Shown here: positions 36,766 to 49,201 of the stretch, piece after piece
Layout: each line of letters starts with the position of its first letter
Numbering within the stretch: position 1 is the stretch's first letter
NCBI GenBank assembly: GCA_023055505.1
Contig: JALIRH010000023.1
Span: forward strand, 10,350,271-10,414,270
DNA length: 64,000 bases
From: Callipepla californica brunnescens
Lineage: Eukaryota; Chordata; Aves; Galliformes; Odontophoridae
Reading direction: 5' to 3'
Position numbers and translations under genes: made by a program
Notes under the pieces: generated by a model
Database searches by the model: none
Seen by the model: the letters and a program-made list of their open reading frames with translations, nothing else
Told to the model about the DNA's origin: nothing

Positions 36766-39700
36766 GTAAGCCCCATGTCAATCCCCGTCCATGCAACCTT
36801 GCCTTCTCCATGGTCAAGTTATTTCTTAGATAACCTCCAGACCTCTCAGGCTTATCTCAGCAGAAAACTGGCAGCAGTTTATATTTCACATCTTCCATAA
36901 AGATCTTTATTTCATAATTCTCCTCCTAAGACCAGTATAAATCATGAGTAAAGTTTCTGGAATATAACTGTGTAATAGTTTCAACTCAGTAGAAAAAAGT
37001 ATGTTAGGATGTGTTTTAAACAATAAATAGACATTCTCAGGTTTTCTTACTAAAACTATGATAGTTGGAGGCAGGCAGAAGTCTTAATCAACATTAATGT
37101 AACTTTTTTTACTACACATAATGTGTTACCAGATTCCATTTTTTAGAGTACATAACTGTTACTGCAGTACAGTATTTTTATTATGGTATTACTTCCTATC
37201 ATCAATCAGTATATTATTTCTCCCCTGATAAATGGAAAACAAGCATTATTTACTGAAGTTTGCAGTAAAATGGGAGTTTCTGCAATCTTTTGCTGAGCTT
37301 CCACTCTGTTCCTACCTGTATTGATATGTAGCAGGAGTTTTCTTTATGCTGTCACATAACTGGAACTTTCAAACATAAAAAAAAAACAACAGAAGTATCT
37401 GGTACAGTCCTCACTTCTGTAAGGTCTGACTCTTTCCATTTCAGTCACCATTTCTTTTTCCCACACTGGAAGGCCAGTAATAAATTTAAAATTATCATGG
37501 TCAAAATTATCTACTTCAAAGACAAATATCTCAGATCAAGCAGTTTCCAAAACTGTAATTTCAGATTTGACACACACTTTAATAGAGAACCTAGGGATAC
37601 TCTATGCCACCATCTTATTCCAGAGATTGATTTGCTGAAAAGTTAGAATACTTGATTCAATGACAGTGAATGCTAACCCACTAGACAAAAAGGCTCTTTT
37701 TTTAAGTTATCTCTGCCATTTCTTATGTGTGGAGTAAAACCAAGTATAGCATGTACTGGGGCAATTTTTTTGTTTATTTCTACCACTCTCTTTTCCAAGA
37801 ACCTTAAAGTTCAGTGTGTAATCTGCACAGGGCAAACTGAAACATAAATACTACCTTTCTGAAGATAAGGATGATTTTATTTAAGTAGCTTATTCAGTTT
37901 TAATTCAAATACTTCCTTTCCCATCCATACTAACAAAGGTATAGAAAAAAAAGTCTCTTTTACACTGGAGAGAGAAGAACATATGCAGGGAAAAGGATTA
38001 TCTTTGTTTATGATGTGTTGTTGAATTCTTCATTTTTAGTTGAAAATTTTTCTAAGCACGCTGCCAAAACTATATGGTGTCCTTTCTAACATAATGCAGA
38101 TGGACATTGTGACATTGAAAGAAAAGCATAGGAAGTGGTATTCATCACTGAAAAGGTCACATTGGAAGTAATTTGGTCTCGCTAAAATGAAACCAAACAA
38201 AAATATACGTTGTCTTGTAATCAGATTTTTTTTTCCCTTGTATTTTCTTTCATTTTTTAATGCATTTACTCCGTTAGGGTGGAATTTCTCTGTGGTTACC
38301 TACCACAGCCACTTTTATTCATAATTTGGCAAGATGTGTTACACGTTGCATAAAAGTTTTCATCACCAACCATCATCGTGGTGGTTTAACTCAGTTATAC
38401 CCACTAAAAGACCAGTTGTAACTTGCTGAATTCATAGGTCTTTGTCACCATCAGATTCTCCTCAAAAGATGTAAAATTGTGAGCAACATCAGCCCCAGTT
38501 TACATATTGAGGTGTGCATATGACTACTGTTTTTATTTATTGTTATTATTATTATTGGAAGAGCAATATTTCATTTTAAGTTCAACTTAATAAACCAAAT
38601 TTGACTAAATATGATCTGATTTCTCTTCCAGGAACTTCAAACATTTCTCTATTTTCTTTACTTCTGCTTTTGACTAAAATGGTAGACAATCTTAATATTA
38701 AAGATGACAGTTCCAAAAATGCACAATAAAAATTTTACATCTGAAAAATTCAAGAAAACCTCCTGTCACCTCTGAGAAGGACAAAAAATATTTCGAAAAT
38801 GTCATACTAGGTGCTTGAAATTTTTTCTAATATTTTCCCACATTCTGGGTCAGTAATTTACCATTTTGCTTTTACTGCATATTATAGTTTTAAATACCTT
38901 TATTTTCATGAGAGGAAAAAAGAATTGTCCAGCTGGCACTTCAATAATTTGAGAAGTGAGAGAAGGAGAGAAAGCATCTTGTCTTACTGTCATGGACACA
39001 TGGGATAGCTCAGAGTAAACTCAAAAAGTAAACTCAAAAAAAACCTTAATTTTTCTTTTTTATAATCAGTCTCAACTAAATCTCCAGTCCTGACACATAC
39101 CTTACCAGGAGATTTTTCCATTGTTAGGAGAATAAACAGTGTTCACTGTTATATTTAATTCAAAGTTAATATTGTCATGATTTTAAATATAAATACTGAA
39201 TAACTCAAAGAAAATATTAATGCTCATATCAATTAACTTTTAATGACTATTTAACAAATTCCAAGTAATATTTATTTTTGTGACTCATTGCAACTCCTCA
39301 GATTTTAACTAACTTACAACACTGGCTTTCAAATTACACACTGCAAGGCCAAGTCGAATGTTGACTTTGGACTTCAAAGTTCATCTTTTGAGAACTAAAG
39401 GGTTTCTATTCTGAAATGTAGGTGACAAATATTAGTCACAACTTCATATTTTGGTAACTGAACATCCTGTTCCAAACAGTCTTTCACATTTCTGTAGAAA
39501 TACGATGTTCTTAACCTTCCTTTGAAGCATCTGAGGTTCACCGTTTTTTGAGCTCCTTTTTGAACAAAACAATTTTTACACAACGCATACCAATCTTCTC
39601 CTGTGATTTCAAGGGCTTTTTCTGCTTTAGAATTATTTATCAAAACTGTGTCCAGGGACAAGAAACTGAATCATGAGAACCTTTGAACATAAACTTAAAT

Positions 39701-40790
39701 AGCAAATCTAAATGCTTTTCACTGACCTCTATTTACTAATGCAATAATTTAGGCTTCTTGAACACTTCATAACAAAGAAGCATTAAAACAGAAAAATATA
39801 AAAAAGCTTTAGCTTTAACACCATTAAGCAAACCATAACGCAATGCAGGTTTAGGAAAGGCAGTGTGAATGACTTGGGTTAACAGGTAGTGGAGATCGTA
39901 TAAGAACTGTTACATGGACAAGCGGAACAGAAGCAAACACTGTGGTTATGGAATGAAAAGATTGTTCTTCAGCAAAACATAAATGGATTTTTTCTTGTAG
40001 GTCATGCATTTTCTAAGGACACTCTTTGAGATTTGAAAATAGCCTTTGATATTTTGTACAATTCTAGTTGTTAGTTATTAAAGTGATCACAGAGTAAAAG
40101 GCTAACTATAAAAATATGTACAATTGTATTGTTTAGTATCATCTACACTTATGTTAGAGCAGAGAGGTAAAAGACTGTGCAAGTAACTTGTAAAGGCTTG
40201 CACAATGCTGGAAGGAAGAGATTCTTGCCAGTGAGCTGTTCAGAGTGTTATCTGGTTAGAAATGTGGATAGAAATGGAGAAGGAAGAAAGTCTCTGAACA
40301 ATTCAGTCTGAAACGTTGAGAGAAGAGGGCCGTGAGGATAGGTATTAAGCCTGTTCTGGCAAATCCATGGCGTATTCTCAGCCTTACTGAAGAAAGACAA
40401 TCAGAATGCAATGTCTGGAATCACACATGTCAGATTAACGTAAGGAAAAAAGCTTGCCTCTAAGTACACAGATCTACCTCAAGTAGCTCTGAACAAACTT
40501 ATTTGATTTTAAGAACTCCATAGTGAAGGGATTTATTATGAAAAAATATCTCAATTCATTTTCAATATGAAATCTAATTTCTATGAAGACCAGCTATATC
40601 AGGTAGCCCCCCCCGAAATACATAGTAAGTTCATCTTGATAGCATTCATAACAATTAAAAATTAAAATGGCCTCACACAAGATCCCTATTTCTTCAGAGA
40701 GATAGCATTATCTCAGTAAGTGACAACCATCTGCAACCGTCGCAATACAGAGAACATTGGCCTAAATGTCTTTTCTCTTTGCTGTTTCAG
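36766..40790. other. Unique A+T-rich DNA, no gene seen
   Basis: Contains an ATT triplet tract at about 38536-38556 and the short palindrome TTAAGTTCAACTTAA at 38576-38590. No open frame above 90 codons with recognisable content. A run of eight C lies at 40607-40614. Confidence 0.65.
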
Positions 40791-41075
40791 CCCAACATGC
40801 TCACTGACCCCTCCAGGGCTACTACAGTTTCAGATCCTGTTCACTTCCTGTTCATTCCGCCACTCTTAACCAACAGCATTTTAAGAATATGTGCTCCTGC
40901 TTTGTTACTAACTTCCTTTACACTATTAGTCTTCAGTAGATCATGCTCTTCTCTTAAGCATGATGATGAAAACTATGTAGTTCACCTTCAGATTTTCTCC
41001 ACATTATCATTATCTATAAATTTCACCTTCTCCAAAATGTTGGAAGTCTCAACACCTTTATCAAAGGTGCTGTGA
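40791..41075 (+). other. Candidate terminal coding exon (unconfirmed)
   Basis: A long pyrimidine tract with a CTAAA branch-point-like motif (CCTAAATGTCTTTTCTC) and TTTGCTGTTTCAG ends at 40790. The frame starting CCC AAC ATG stays open for 94 codons to a stop at 41073-41075. It begins PNMLTDPSRATTVSDPVHF and ends LEVSTPLSKVL. A run of leucines and other hydrophobic residues (about residues 35-50) could be membrane-like, but it could equally reflect T/C-rich sequence. I recognise no family. Only an acceptor is visible, so it would have to be a last exon. Confidence 0.15.
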
Positions 41076-44000
41076 TATCCAGCTCTGCTTACAGAGATTC
41101 CAGCATGATCTGCACAAATTTTCAACAGTAGAGTTAATAAAACTTCTGAATACTGGTATTGCAAACTGGGCTGTTCCTTTTTTCTCGAGGAATATGATCC
41201 CCATTTCCAACCTGCATCAAAACTGACAAGGCATTTCTTTCCATGTCTTGTGCATAATGAAGATTGTACAGTAGTGAACAATTAATCAGGGCCTACTCCT
41301 CTATTTGACTTGTAAATGCCTCTGGCAGTCTTCCAAATATAGCACAATTACTACAGATTTACAACACATTAAAGTGAGAGGTACAGTTGGTCTAGTAAAT
41401 CCAGTAATACATAAGTGCTGAAAAATCACTAAATTGTCACCAGTTAAGAACGTTATGCTACATTACGGGTTTCTAGCCATGTTGAGTGAAATGTAAAGTT
41501 CTATATGTAACGTCTACCAATTTAGGAGGTTTATGCATGCTTCTTTTAATATTATGGACTTAACAATGGAAACACAGAAACTGTTGTCTTACTCCATACA
41601 ACAGATGAGGTTAAAAGTTATGCTCTCTGGCCATGGTCTAATTCATGCAAAATTGCTTCCACAGGGTGGTACTGAGTATGTTTGCTATGTAACTCTTTCT
41701 GCTTATGAGGCAAATTCTTTTGTCAAACATTTTCCTTGTCTTCAATAGACTTCAGTGGGAATACCACATTTCCACTGAACGCAAAATCTGACTCTCACAA
41801 CTCTCACTGTTTCTTTCTATTTTTAAGAGGAGGAATTGATGTTTTTAATGCAAGGGGGAGGAAAGGCAAGGAAAAAAAAATAGGTACATGCAAGACAGTG
41901 CCAAGATTTGCCAGAAAAATTAGCAATGACAGGATGCAACAGCTTGGATTTGTACATGTTAAAACTGTGAACAGGAATCACTAACAAAGGAAAAGCTGAG
42001 AGAGTTCTTTAAGAGGTCGGGGAAGGAAGACTAATGGTTTTAAAATATTTTATAAAATGTCTATATTACTGAGCTCCATGCTACCAAAGCAAGGCTGCTT
42101 CAGTAGCTGAGCTGAAGTTTCTTATGGAAGCTATCCTTTCTCAGAATTTTTCTGTGTTCTTCATGTGGAGGTATTGCGCCTTCATGCCAGGAACTCAGGT
42201 GTGAAATCCAATGGAAATTAAGATCTCCAGAAAGGTCATATAACCCTTTGACTCTGTACATAAAGTGGCATTCAAGGTGTGAAGCACAGACATTTTGATT
42301 CATTACCTTCGTGATAATCACTTTTTTAAAAAAAAGCATTCAGTATCTTATCTGAGACAGCTCAGCTATAGCAGGTGAGAAGGAAACTCCTGTTAAGGCT
42401 TTCATTTTAACAATTCACCCAACTCTTTCTCCTTTTAATAATAGAGAAAAATGAGTTGTCTTCTGACCTGGGAAAATTTGGAAAAGTTCTCAGCAGCTGA
42501 AATCTAAAGACATCATCAGTGTCTTGTTGGAAAAGAGCAGTAGAAATAAAAGAGTATTTGTTGCTAGTGCTGTCTGTCTTAATGGCACACATCTTGAAAA
42601 CAACAGCCATAAAATATTCATCAGACATTTCGAGAACTGGCAAAATTCTGTGGCCATTGTGCTCCCCACAGTGCTGCTCTTAAAGCCTTCTGCTCAGAAA
42701 ATTCTGTCTGTGGCAGCAGCCTGCGCTGAAAAAGGGGAAACTCTCCTAGTAGAAGGCAAAAACAGGGGAATAAAGAAATAAATAGCAAGCTTGGATGAAA
42801 GAGAATGAGTGCAGGCCACCATTACAACATTATCACTATTGGATTTTAGGGTGCAGCCAAATATAATGCAAATAAGAGTTCTGCTTATGTATATGTTACA
42901 TAATCCCAAGACTTGATAGAAATAACTACAACAGTGACAGAATTTGCACCCCCAGCAAACCAGTCTTTGCCTACTGCCAGAATGGTCAGCACAGATTTCC
43001 ATCACTTGGATGCACAATAAGCAAAGTAACTTCTCAGAGTCAAAGAATGGGTCTTTGCCAACTTTATTGACACAAGCTGTCAATAATGGCACAGCTGTCT
43101 TTTTGTTCATAACAGTTGGGAGCATATTATGGCTGGTTGATTTCCGTCTCATCTCACAATATTTTTGGATCAAATATAATATTAACACAATCCTTCAATA
43201 ACTTCAATTTATTATTTTCATCTAGATTCCTGCTTTTTTTTTTGTTTGTAAATTTCACCAACAACTTGTTTGCATTTGGTGAAGTTACTGTCATTTTACT
43301 CTTGATGGCAGCTGAAAAATCTCAATATTCAAATTTCCTCACATTTGCCTTCCTTTAGTTCAGAGAAGTCGAGGTGATGTTCTGTAGAGCAGCAGGACCA
43401 CTTGGCAAGAGCAATAAAAACAAGAGTTGGCAACCAGCTGCCAGCAACAGAAGGGAACTTTTGAGAAAACTCTGTCAGTATATTCATAAATTGCTGAGCC
43501 AAAAAAAGGGGGGACAGTGCAATCCCTCCTTTACTCTTAATAATTCTCCAGAGAAGAACAGTTTGGTTCTTGTTTACAGCATAAAAAGAACGTGCCTGGA
43601 GCTTTGTTAAGGAATCTGAAGTTCATTGTTTTTCTTCTCCAGATCTTGCTTACTTTTGCATGTTGTCACTACTGTCATTTACATACCAGCCATCAGGCAG
43701 AAAGAACATCGTGCTTTCAAGCAGGAACTACTACAACATATTTTTGCTATTCTCTCATAGTGAAGAATTTCCCCATTTAATAAACTAGTATGTAAATACA
43801 TAAACAAAATCAACCTGGTTTCAAAGCCTGCTATTCATAATACATTGGCTTCTATGCATAGTGCATGACATAGTATGTAACATGTAGAATATTGTTAAAT
43901 ACAAATGTCAAACCTCAGGCTACATTTTAATCAGAACCAAATACTGCAACACCATTTCCATGGGAGGGAAGAAAAATCACAATTTTCAAGCTAAAATAAC

Positions 44001-44841
44001 TCATTCTTTTCACTGATGTCTTGAGCTTTAGGCCTATAAAGCAACAGTGATGTCAGTGCAGTCACTAAATTACCAAGTGAGAAAAAACATCAAAACTCAG
44101 CAAGAGGCCCTCAGGAAAGTCACATAATTGCCAAATTAAAACCTCCACTCCTGCTCTCTCAGCCACAAAGAAAGCAGGATGCTTCAGCTTACTAGCTAAA
44201 ATGCTTCCAAAGAAGTACTCAGGAAGAAAAACCAAACTACAGTAACATTCAATTCTTATCCCCTTCTCCACTCAGAGAGCACTTATTAACTTATTTCCAG
44301 GAGAAGGAACTGAAAGAATCATTCTTATTAGTCTGTATACTTCAACAACAGACTAACATCTTTTCACACACATATATATTTAAAAAAAGAAAAGAAAATA
44401 CACAAAAAAAAACCCACATACAATCCATCTAGAATTACAGCTTGTTCAGCAAGAAATAATCTGAGACTACTGACCGGTAGCAAAAAAATTCTGAGTGGGT
44501 GTTAAAATTCATATGGGAGAGGCAATGCTGTTCCCAAAACATATGAACACATAGTCCAGGGAATATGATAGAATTTGGGATGAAATCATTGCCAGTGTTC
44601 AGTTACAATTATATTTTATATAATTTTTCCTACTTTTTTACTCATAAGTAATTCAAGCTGTATTGACAACTGGCTCCAAAGGGCTACAGTGCATGCCAAG
44701 GGTTCACACTTCAAAATGAGAAACTGCAACTCGTTTGATAAAAGGAGAAGCCAGATAAATAAAAAGTTGGCAGATGTGTGAAGAATAGACGAAATTCATC
44801 TTTGGTGTCACAGCAATGTACTTTACTAGCACAACCACAGG
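41076..44841. other. Unique DNA, no gene seen
   Basis: The 164-codon minus frame (43188-42694) is the longest open frame outside CR1. It is cysteine-, serine- and leucine-rich, has no recognisable domain and its codon usage follows the local A+T bias, so I do not call it a gene. Overlapping plus frames in the same place are of similar quality. Confidence 0.6.
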
Positions 44842-44842
44842 G

Positions 44843-45130
44843 AAGAACAGGAACTGTTATTTTAAACATAATTAGTAAAATACATTCTTGTTTCACTGAA
44901 TCACAGCTGATTCCACAGTACCTGAGATGGTAGGAGTGAAAAAATTCAAGCTCTTCTGGGTGAACAGAAGCCACAGGTGAGAGTGCTGAAGGTAGCAGCT
45001 AACACTGGAGGCATTTCCCAGTTCACCAGCTCACAAAAGTTTGTCCTGTGCCCTGATCAGAAACACTGGTGTCTGTGGGAGGGAAATCCAGTGTGTTGTA
45101 ATAGTGCTGTGAAACCTGTTAAAAAGTAAG
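44843..45130. repeat. 288-bp tandem duplication, copy 1
   Basis: The first of two adjacent copies that appear identical by eye over all 288 bases. It starts AAGAACAGGAACTGTTA and ends GTTAAAAAGTAAG. The base just before it (G at 44842) equals the last base of the unit, so there is at most 1 bp of junction homology. The unit has no transposon ends and no coding frame of note. Confidence 0.97.
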
Positions 45131-45418
45131 AAGAACAGGAACTGTTATTTTAAACATAATTAGTAAAATACATTCTTGTTTCACTGAATCACAGCTGATT
45201 CCACAGTACCTGAGATGGTAGGAGTGAAAAAATTCAAGCTCTTCTGGGTGAACAGAAGCCACAGGTGAGAGTGCTGAAGGTAGCAGCTAACACTGGAGGC
45301 ATTTCCCAGTTCACCAGCTCACAAAAGTTTGTCCTGTGCCCTGATCAGAAACACTGGTGTCTGTGGGAGGGAAATCCAGTGTGTTGTAATAGTGCTGTGA
45401 AACCTGTTAAAAAGTAAG
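45131..45418. repeat. 288-bp tandem duplication, copy 2
   Basis: Direct repeat of 44843-45130 with no spacer. No mismatch was found when the two were aligned line by line. It is followed by GTAAGC, giving the donor-like string GTAAGGTAAGC at the right edge. Either a very recent duplication or an assembly artefact. Confidence 0.97.
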
Positions 45419-46239
45419 GTAAGCTACAAGTATAAATCATTTTATCTACTCAGCTTCTAATGCTTTTGCTGCTTGTATAGGGTTAATGAGACATGAAAAA
45501 ACTGTGTTCTGGCACTTTTGGAAAGCATCTCTGGTGATGATTCCAACAATATGAAAGGTTTCAATTTTGCAGAGTTTATATTGGCCTAAGGTATACTGAA
45601 TTTTATTTTATCACACCCTGTGGGACACATTCACTCAAACTTCTTTAAGATGACTTAGAGAAAATCTAGTAACCTCGCCACCCTCTCCTTTGTGAAAACT
45701 GAATAAAAAGATCAATAAAGAATTAAGAAATTAAGTAGAAGTAAAATCTTCTTCTAAGTGCGTTTTGTAAAATCAATGCAAGTATTTATTTTGCGCATGC
45801 TTCACAGGGAGATCCGTGATCAGGATCAGATGGCCAGGAGCAATACGAATTCCAGCAAATATGGCACTAAATCAGCCAGGCTGCTCTGGGAAAACTCAAC
45901 CAGGACAGAGTTACCATGGTCTAGCACCACAGTCCTGAGAAAAAACAAAGCACTGATCTCCTCAGTCCTGTGGCTAAGAAGCTTGTGGTGGCTTCAGGCA
46001 AACTTTTGGTACACCGCAATAGCCAGGAGCCAGCAAAAAGATGCCAGTGTCAGTGCTAGTGCAAGAGGTCTATCAGAACTACCTGCAGTGGCACACTTGG
46101 CAGCTTGAAGAGCTCAAACCTTGACACTTAGGTTGACTGAAAAGAGAAAAAAAGAAAAAAAGACAGCTTCCCCGTGCTTGGAATTAAATGAAATCACAGA
46201 AGCCAGAATGCTGGGCCAGATTATGATATCTGATGAGGT

Positions 46240-46261
46240 CATTGCAACAGCTGTTGCAATG
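46240..46261. promoter_or_regulatory. 22-bp perfect palindrome centred on an E-box
   Basis: CATTGCAACAG is followed directly by its reverse complement CTGTTGCAATG. The centre is AACAGCTGTT, an E-box (CAGCTG) with the flanks preferred by many class II bHLH dimers, and each arm holds TTGCAA, a C/EBP-like half site. The symmetry is seen directly. A regulatory role is inference; the alternative is a chance palindrome. Confidence 0.4.
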
Positions 46262-46572
46262 TGGACAATTCTAAAATATTTGTTGACCAACACTTCTACT
46301 TTATGGTGGATTTAAATCTGCAAAGAAAAGCATAAAGATGAACTGATATTCAAGGACTCAATTCCAAACCAGAGGCCAAAATTGTATGTATCTTCTGCAA
46401 TAAGCTTAGACACTCCTGGAAATAACTTTTAAAATTATGGATTCTTTACACATGCTTCTATTTTTAGTTTAACCCACATGATAATAAGGAATGATATTTT
46501 TGGGTAGAAGGTGAACAATTATCATAGTTCCACATTTTCTGCACACAGAAGTAAAGCCAACCATCTCTGTGA

Positions 46573-46632
46573 CCTGTAGGGAAATACTGAATATATTTTT
46601 GCCCTGTAGGCAAATCCTGAATATAACTTCAT
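46573..46632. repeat. Degenerate 30-bp tandem duplication
   Basis: CCTGTAGGGAAATACTGAAT at 46573 recurs as CCTGTAGGCAAATCCTGAAT at 46603, a period of 30, with two differences in the shared 20 bases. The rest of the unit has diverged more. Confidence 0.75.
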
Positions 46633-47820
46633 AGAAATCTGTTAAAAATATTTTCCTCTGCATACAGTTGAGTCACTTGAGGTTTATTTATTTTAGTCAA
46701 CTTCTTAATTGGGCAGTTATCCTAACACATTAATTAGGTTAAGTCAAACATAGCATAAATTTTATTCCTCATTACTTACTCTGTAAAAAGATTGCAGAGT
46801 ACTGCCTTGATGTAACTGCATGAAAGAACTTACATAGATTGACTGCACATCAACACGACTGAAACAGGTTAATCGTGAGGCATTATGGAGATAACAGGTC
46901 TCATATTTCACCTGCATCCCTCTTTCCCTATGGGTAGCAGAAGACAGACCAAGAAAGAGTGAAGCCTTGAGAACACATGCCATGAACTGCAGGAATTCCG
47001 GATGTACTGTGAGGAAGATGGTTTAAACAGAGGAGCCCTTCCTCTGGAGGCAGTGCCAGAGGGATGACTGGAGAGCAAGGTCACCTCTTCATCCTTAGTC
47101 CTGAGCTCATCCCAGTAACAGCTGTGATATCTTGCACTTCACATCTGCAAATTAGGAGGAAGCAGCACATAAAGTGTTGCCTTATAAAATATTCTCCCTA
47201 CTGGACACTTCAGACCTTCTAATATTCTGGCTCAGTAACACATTCAATCCAAAAGGACATGGCCCTTGTACAACTCACTTGATACCTCTTGATATTCTTT
47301 CTGGCAAAAAACAAACCCCACTACAGCTAGAACACTTCCACCAAGCACTACAGTCCATTGCATTGTCTCATAAATGTTTCTTCAGGGCTGCTCTGAGCAT
47401 TTCATATCTAAACACATTACATTCCTGAATTGCACTATACAGTGTGCTGAACCAATTGCTTGTTCTGCAGATCATTCTCTAGCTCTTCAGGGATTCTGCT
47501 GTACAGGTGCAATGGACAATACTTTCTCATGAAGAAAAATTGCCAAGTCAGGCCCAAAGATTTGAATTCAAATCTCCAAACAAGCTCAAGCTGCTGTTGA
47601 CAACCAGGTGGAGAGAAGTCAATGGTTGAAAGTACACATCTGTAGAAAGAGAAATCTGTATGGGCTGAGATTAATACTGTCTTTATCCCTTAGTTTTATT
47701 AAGCTGCTGCGGTTCCTGATCTCCAGCCTGTCACAGATATCCATATTCAACTCTATGAAGAATCTTGAAAACAATTTCTAAGTGAGAATTAATAGGTATG
47801 AAGCCACTAGAAATAGAGTG

Positions 47821-47915
47821 GAACAGAACGGAACGGAACGGAACGGAACGGAATGGAACGGAACGGAACGGAATGGAATGGAATGGAATGGAATGGAATG
47901 GAATGGAATGGAATG
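47821..47915. repeat. GAACG/GAATG pentamer array, 19 units
   Basis: Nineteen consecutive 5-bp units: one GAACA, five GAACG, one GAATG, three GAACG, then nine GAATG. Each GAACG followed by G contains a CpG, and GAATG is its C-to-T product. The array abuts the 3' end of the minus-strand CR1 that follows, suggesting that it grew from the CR1 tail. It produces an artefactual minus-strand SIPFH-repeat frame. Confidence 0.97.
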
Positions 47916-47919
47916 AACA

Positions 47920-48345
47920 TCACCACATAGCATAGCCTGAGTTGAAAGAGGTCTACAAGGAACACAGAGCCTAACTCCTGGTTCTACATAGGACCACTCA
48001 AATTCCAAACCCTGTATCTCAGAGCATTGCACAAACACTCATTGAGCTCTGACAGCTCAGGGTAGTGCCCAGTGTTCTGGGGAGCTCCATGCTATTACCT
48101 CAGTCCCTGTCACTGTCACAGAGAGCAGAGCTCCTGTGAGAGATGCAGACAGCAGGAGGCCTCCTCTCATCTCCTATGCTCTGTGTTGAGCAAACACAGG
48201 GATCTCAGCCTCTCTTCACACTTCTTGTCTTCCAGATCCTTCACAGCCCTCCTCTGAACACTCTCTAATAGTTTTATGTTCTTTTCGTACTCTGGTGCCC
48301 AAAACTACACAGTGTATGAAAGAGAAAAGTCACTTTTCTTATTTT
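47920..48345 (-). mobile_element. CR1 LINE fragment, minus strand, 3' end
   Basis: Read on the plus strand: CATAGCCTGAGTTGAAAGAG, then CACAGAGCCTAACTCCTGG, CATAGGACCACTCAAATTCC, CTGTCACTGTCACAGAGAGC and CCTTCACAGCCCTCCTCTG. These are, in order, the 3' UTR and ORF2 C-terminal blocks of one CR1 subgroup, inverted. A short internal segment that normally lies between CTCCATG and CAGTCCCTGTC appears deleted (about 48090-48105). It fades out after ACTCTGGTGCCCAAAACTAC. It is old and inactive. Confidence 0.92.
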
Positions 48346-49105
48346 TAAAGTAGTGTCAGAAGACCAGACCAGTGCCAGACCATCTGAAATGTGAATCATT
48401 CCTCAAGGAGAAGAGGGTCTTTCAGGAATTCCTCCCATCTCAAGCTTTGTCCCATTTCAGCTGCTGCCAAAACACTGGGATTTTATTTATTTTTCTTAAC
48501 ACTCCTCCAAGTTCAGACTCATTGCTCTCCTGCGTCCCTGGAACATGTAGCAGTTATGGAACAGATTTGTCTTCCCAGATTCCTGACACCAAAATGTCCA
48601 GTAATGGTTTTTAGTGTTTTGTTTTCTTAAGCTCATGTTGAAGTTCCACGTACACTTTTTGGGCTCAAATATCACTTCTTCCACTTGGAATTAGGGATTA
48701 TGACTGCTAGACATGGATTCAAGCACCAAAATTACTGAAAATGTATAAGGCTGTTGGTGTGAACTGGTATCTTCTTCTCCTCCATGCTAAGACAGTGAGA
48801 GGAAATAAACTCCCCTGGGCTTAGGGAATAAGAGTTGCTGCAGCACAGAATGACGATAAGACAAATGTGAGTAATTTAAATAGGACTCAAGTTCAATGGC
48901 CAGCCCATGTTCAACTTTTTGAAGCTGTATTTGTTTTCTTTAAATGTGTAAAAATACAAATAATGTTCCATGTGAGCATCTGTCATCTTCTGTATGTCAT
49001 TGCACATCTTTCCATGCGGTGTTTTTTTTCAAGATACCTCATTTTTATCTCCTCAAATATCAAAAATTTCCTCTTGATTAGTACTTTCTAAATCTGTCTC
49101 TAAGG
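48346..49105. other. Unique DNA, no gene seen
   Basis: Short open frames below 82 codons on both strands. No domain or element recognised. Confidence 0.65.
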
Positions 49106-49107
49106 CA

Positions 49108-49201
49108 GGAAAAAAAAAAAAAGAAAAAAAGATAAACAAAGAAAAAAACTCAGGGTATTATTCTCAAAGAGATCCTTTTTTTGTTTTGTTTTGTTTTTAT
49201 T
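49108..49201. repeat. A-rich tract followed by T-rich tract
   Basis: An A-run region (49109-49147, broken by single G, T or C) is followed about 25 bases later by T runs of TTTTG type (49173-49200). Together they could form a weak A:T hairpin, but they are best read as two low-complexity tracts. Confidence 0.75.

Larger units (their letters stand above)
45419..47818. other. Unique DNA, no gene seen
   Basis: The 116-codon plus frame 45758-46108 shows no domain. A purine tract lies at 46139-46165. The block includes the palindrome at 46240-46261 and a 30-bp duplication at 46573-46632, both listed separately. Confidence 0.6.

Noticed and set aside
42694..43188. 164-codon minus-strand ORF
   Set aside because: It is the longest frame outside CR1, but it has no recognisable domain, no start context and biased composition. 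A frame of this length is not surprising in 64 kb of A+T-rich DNA on six frames.
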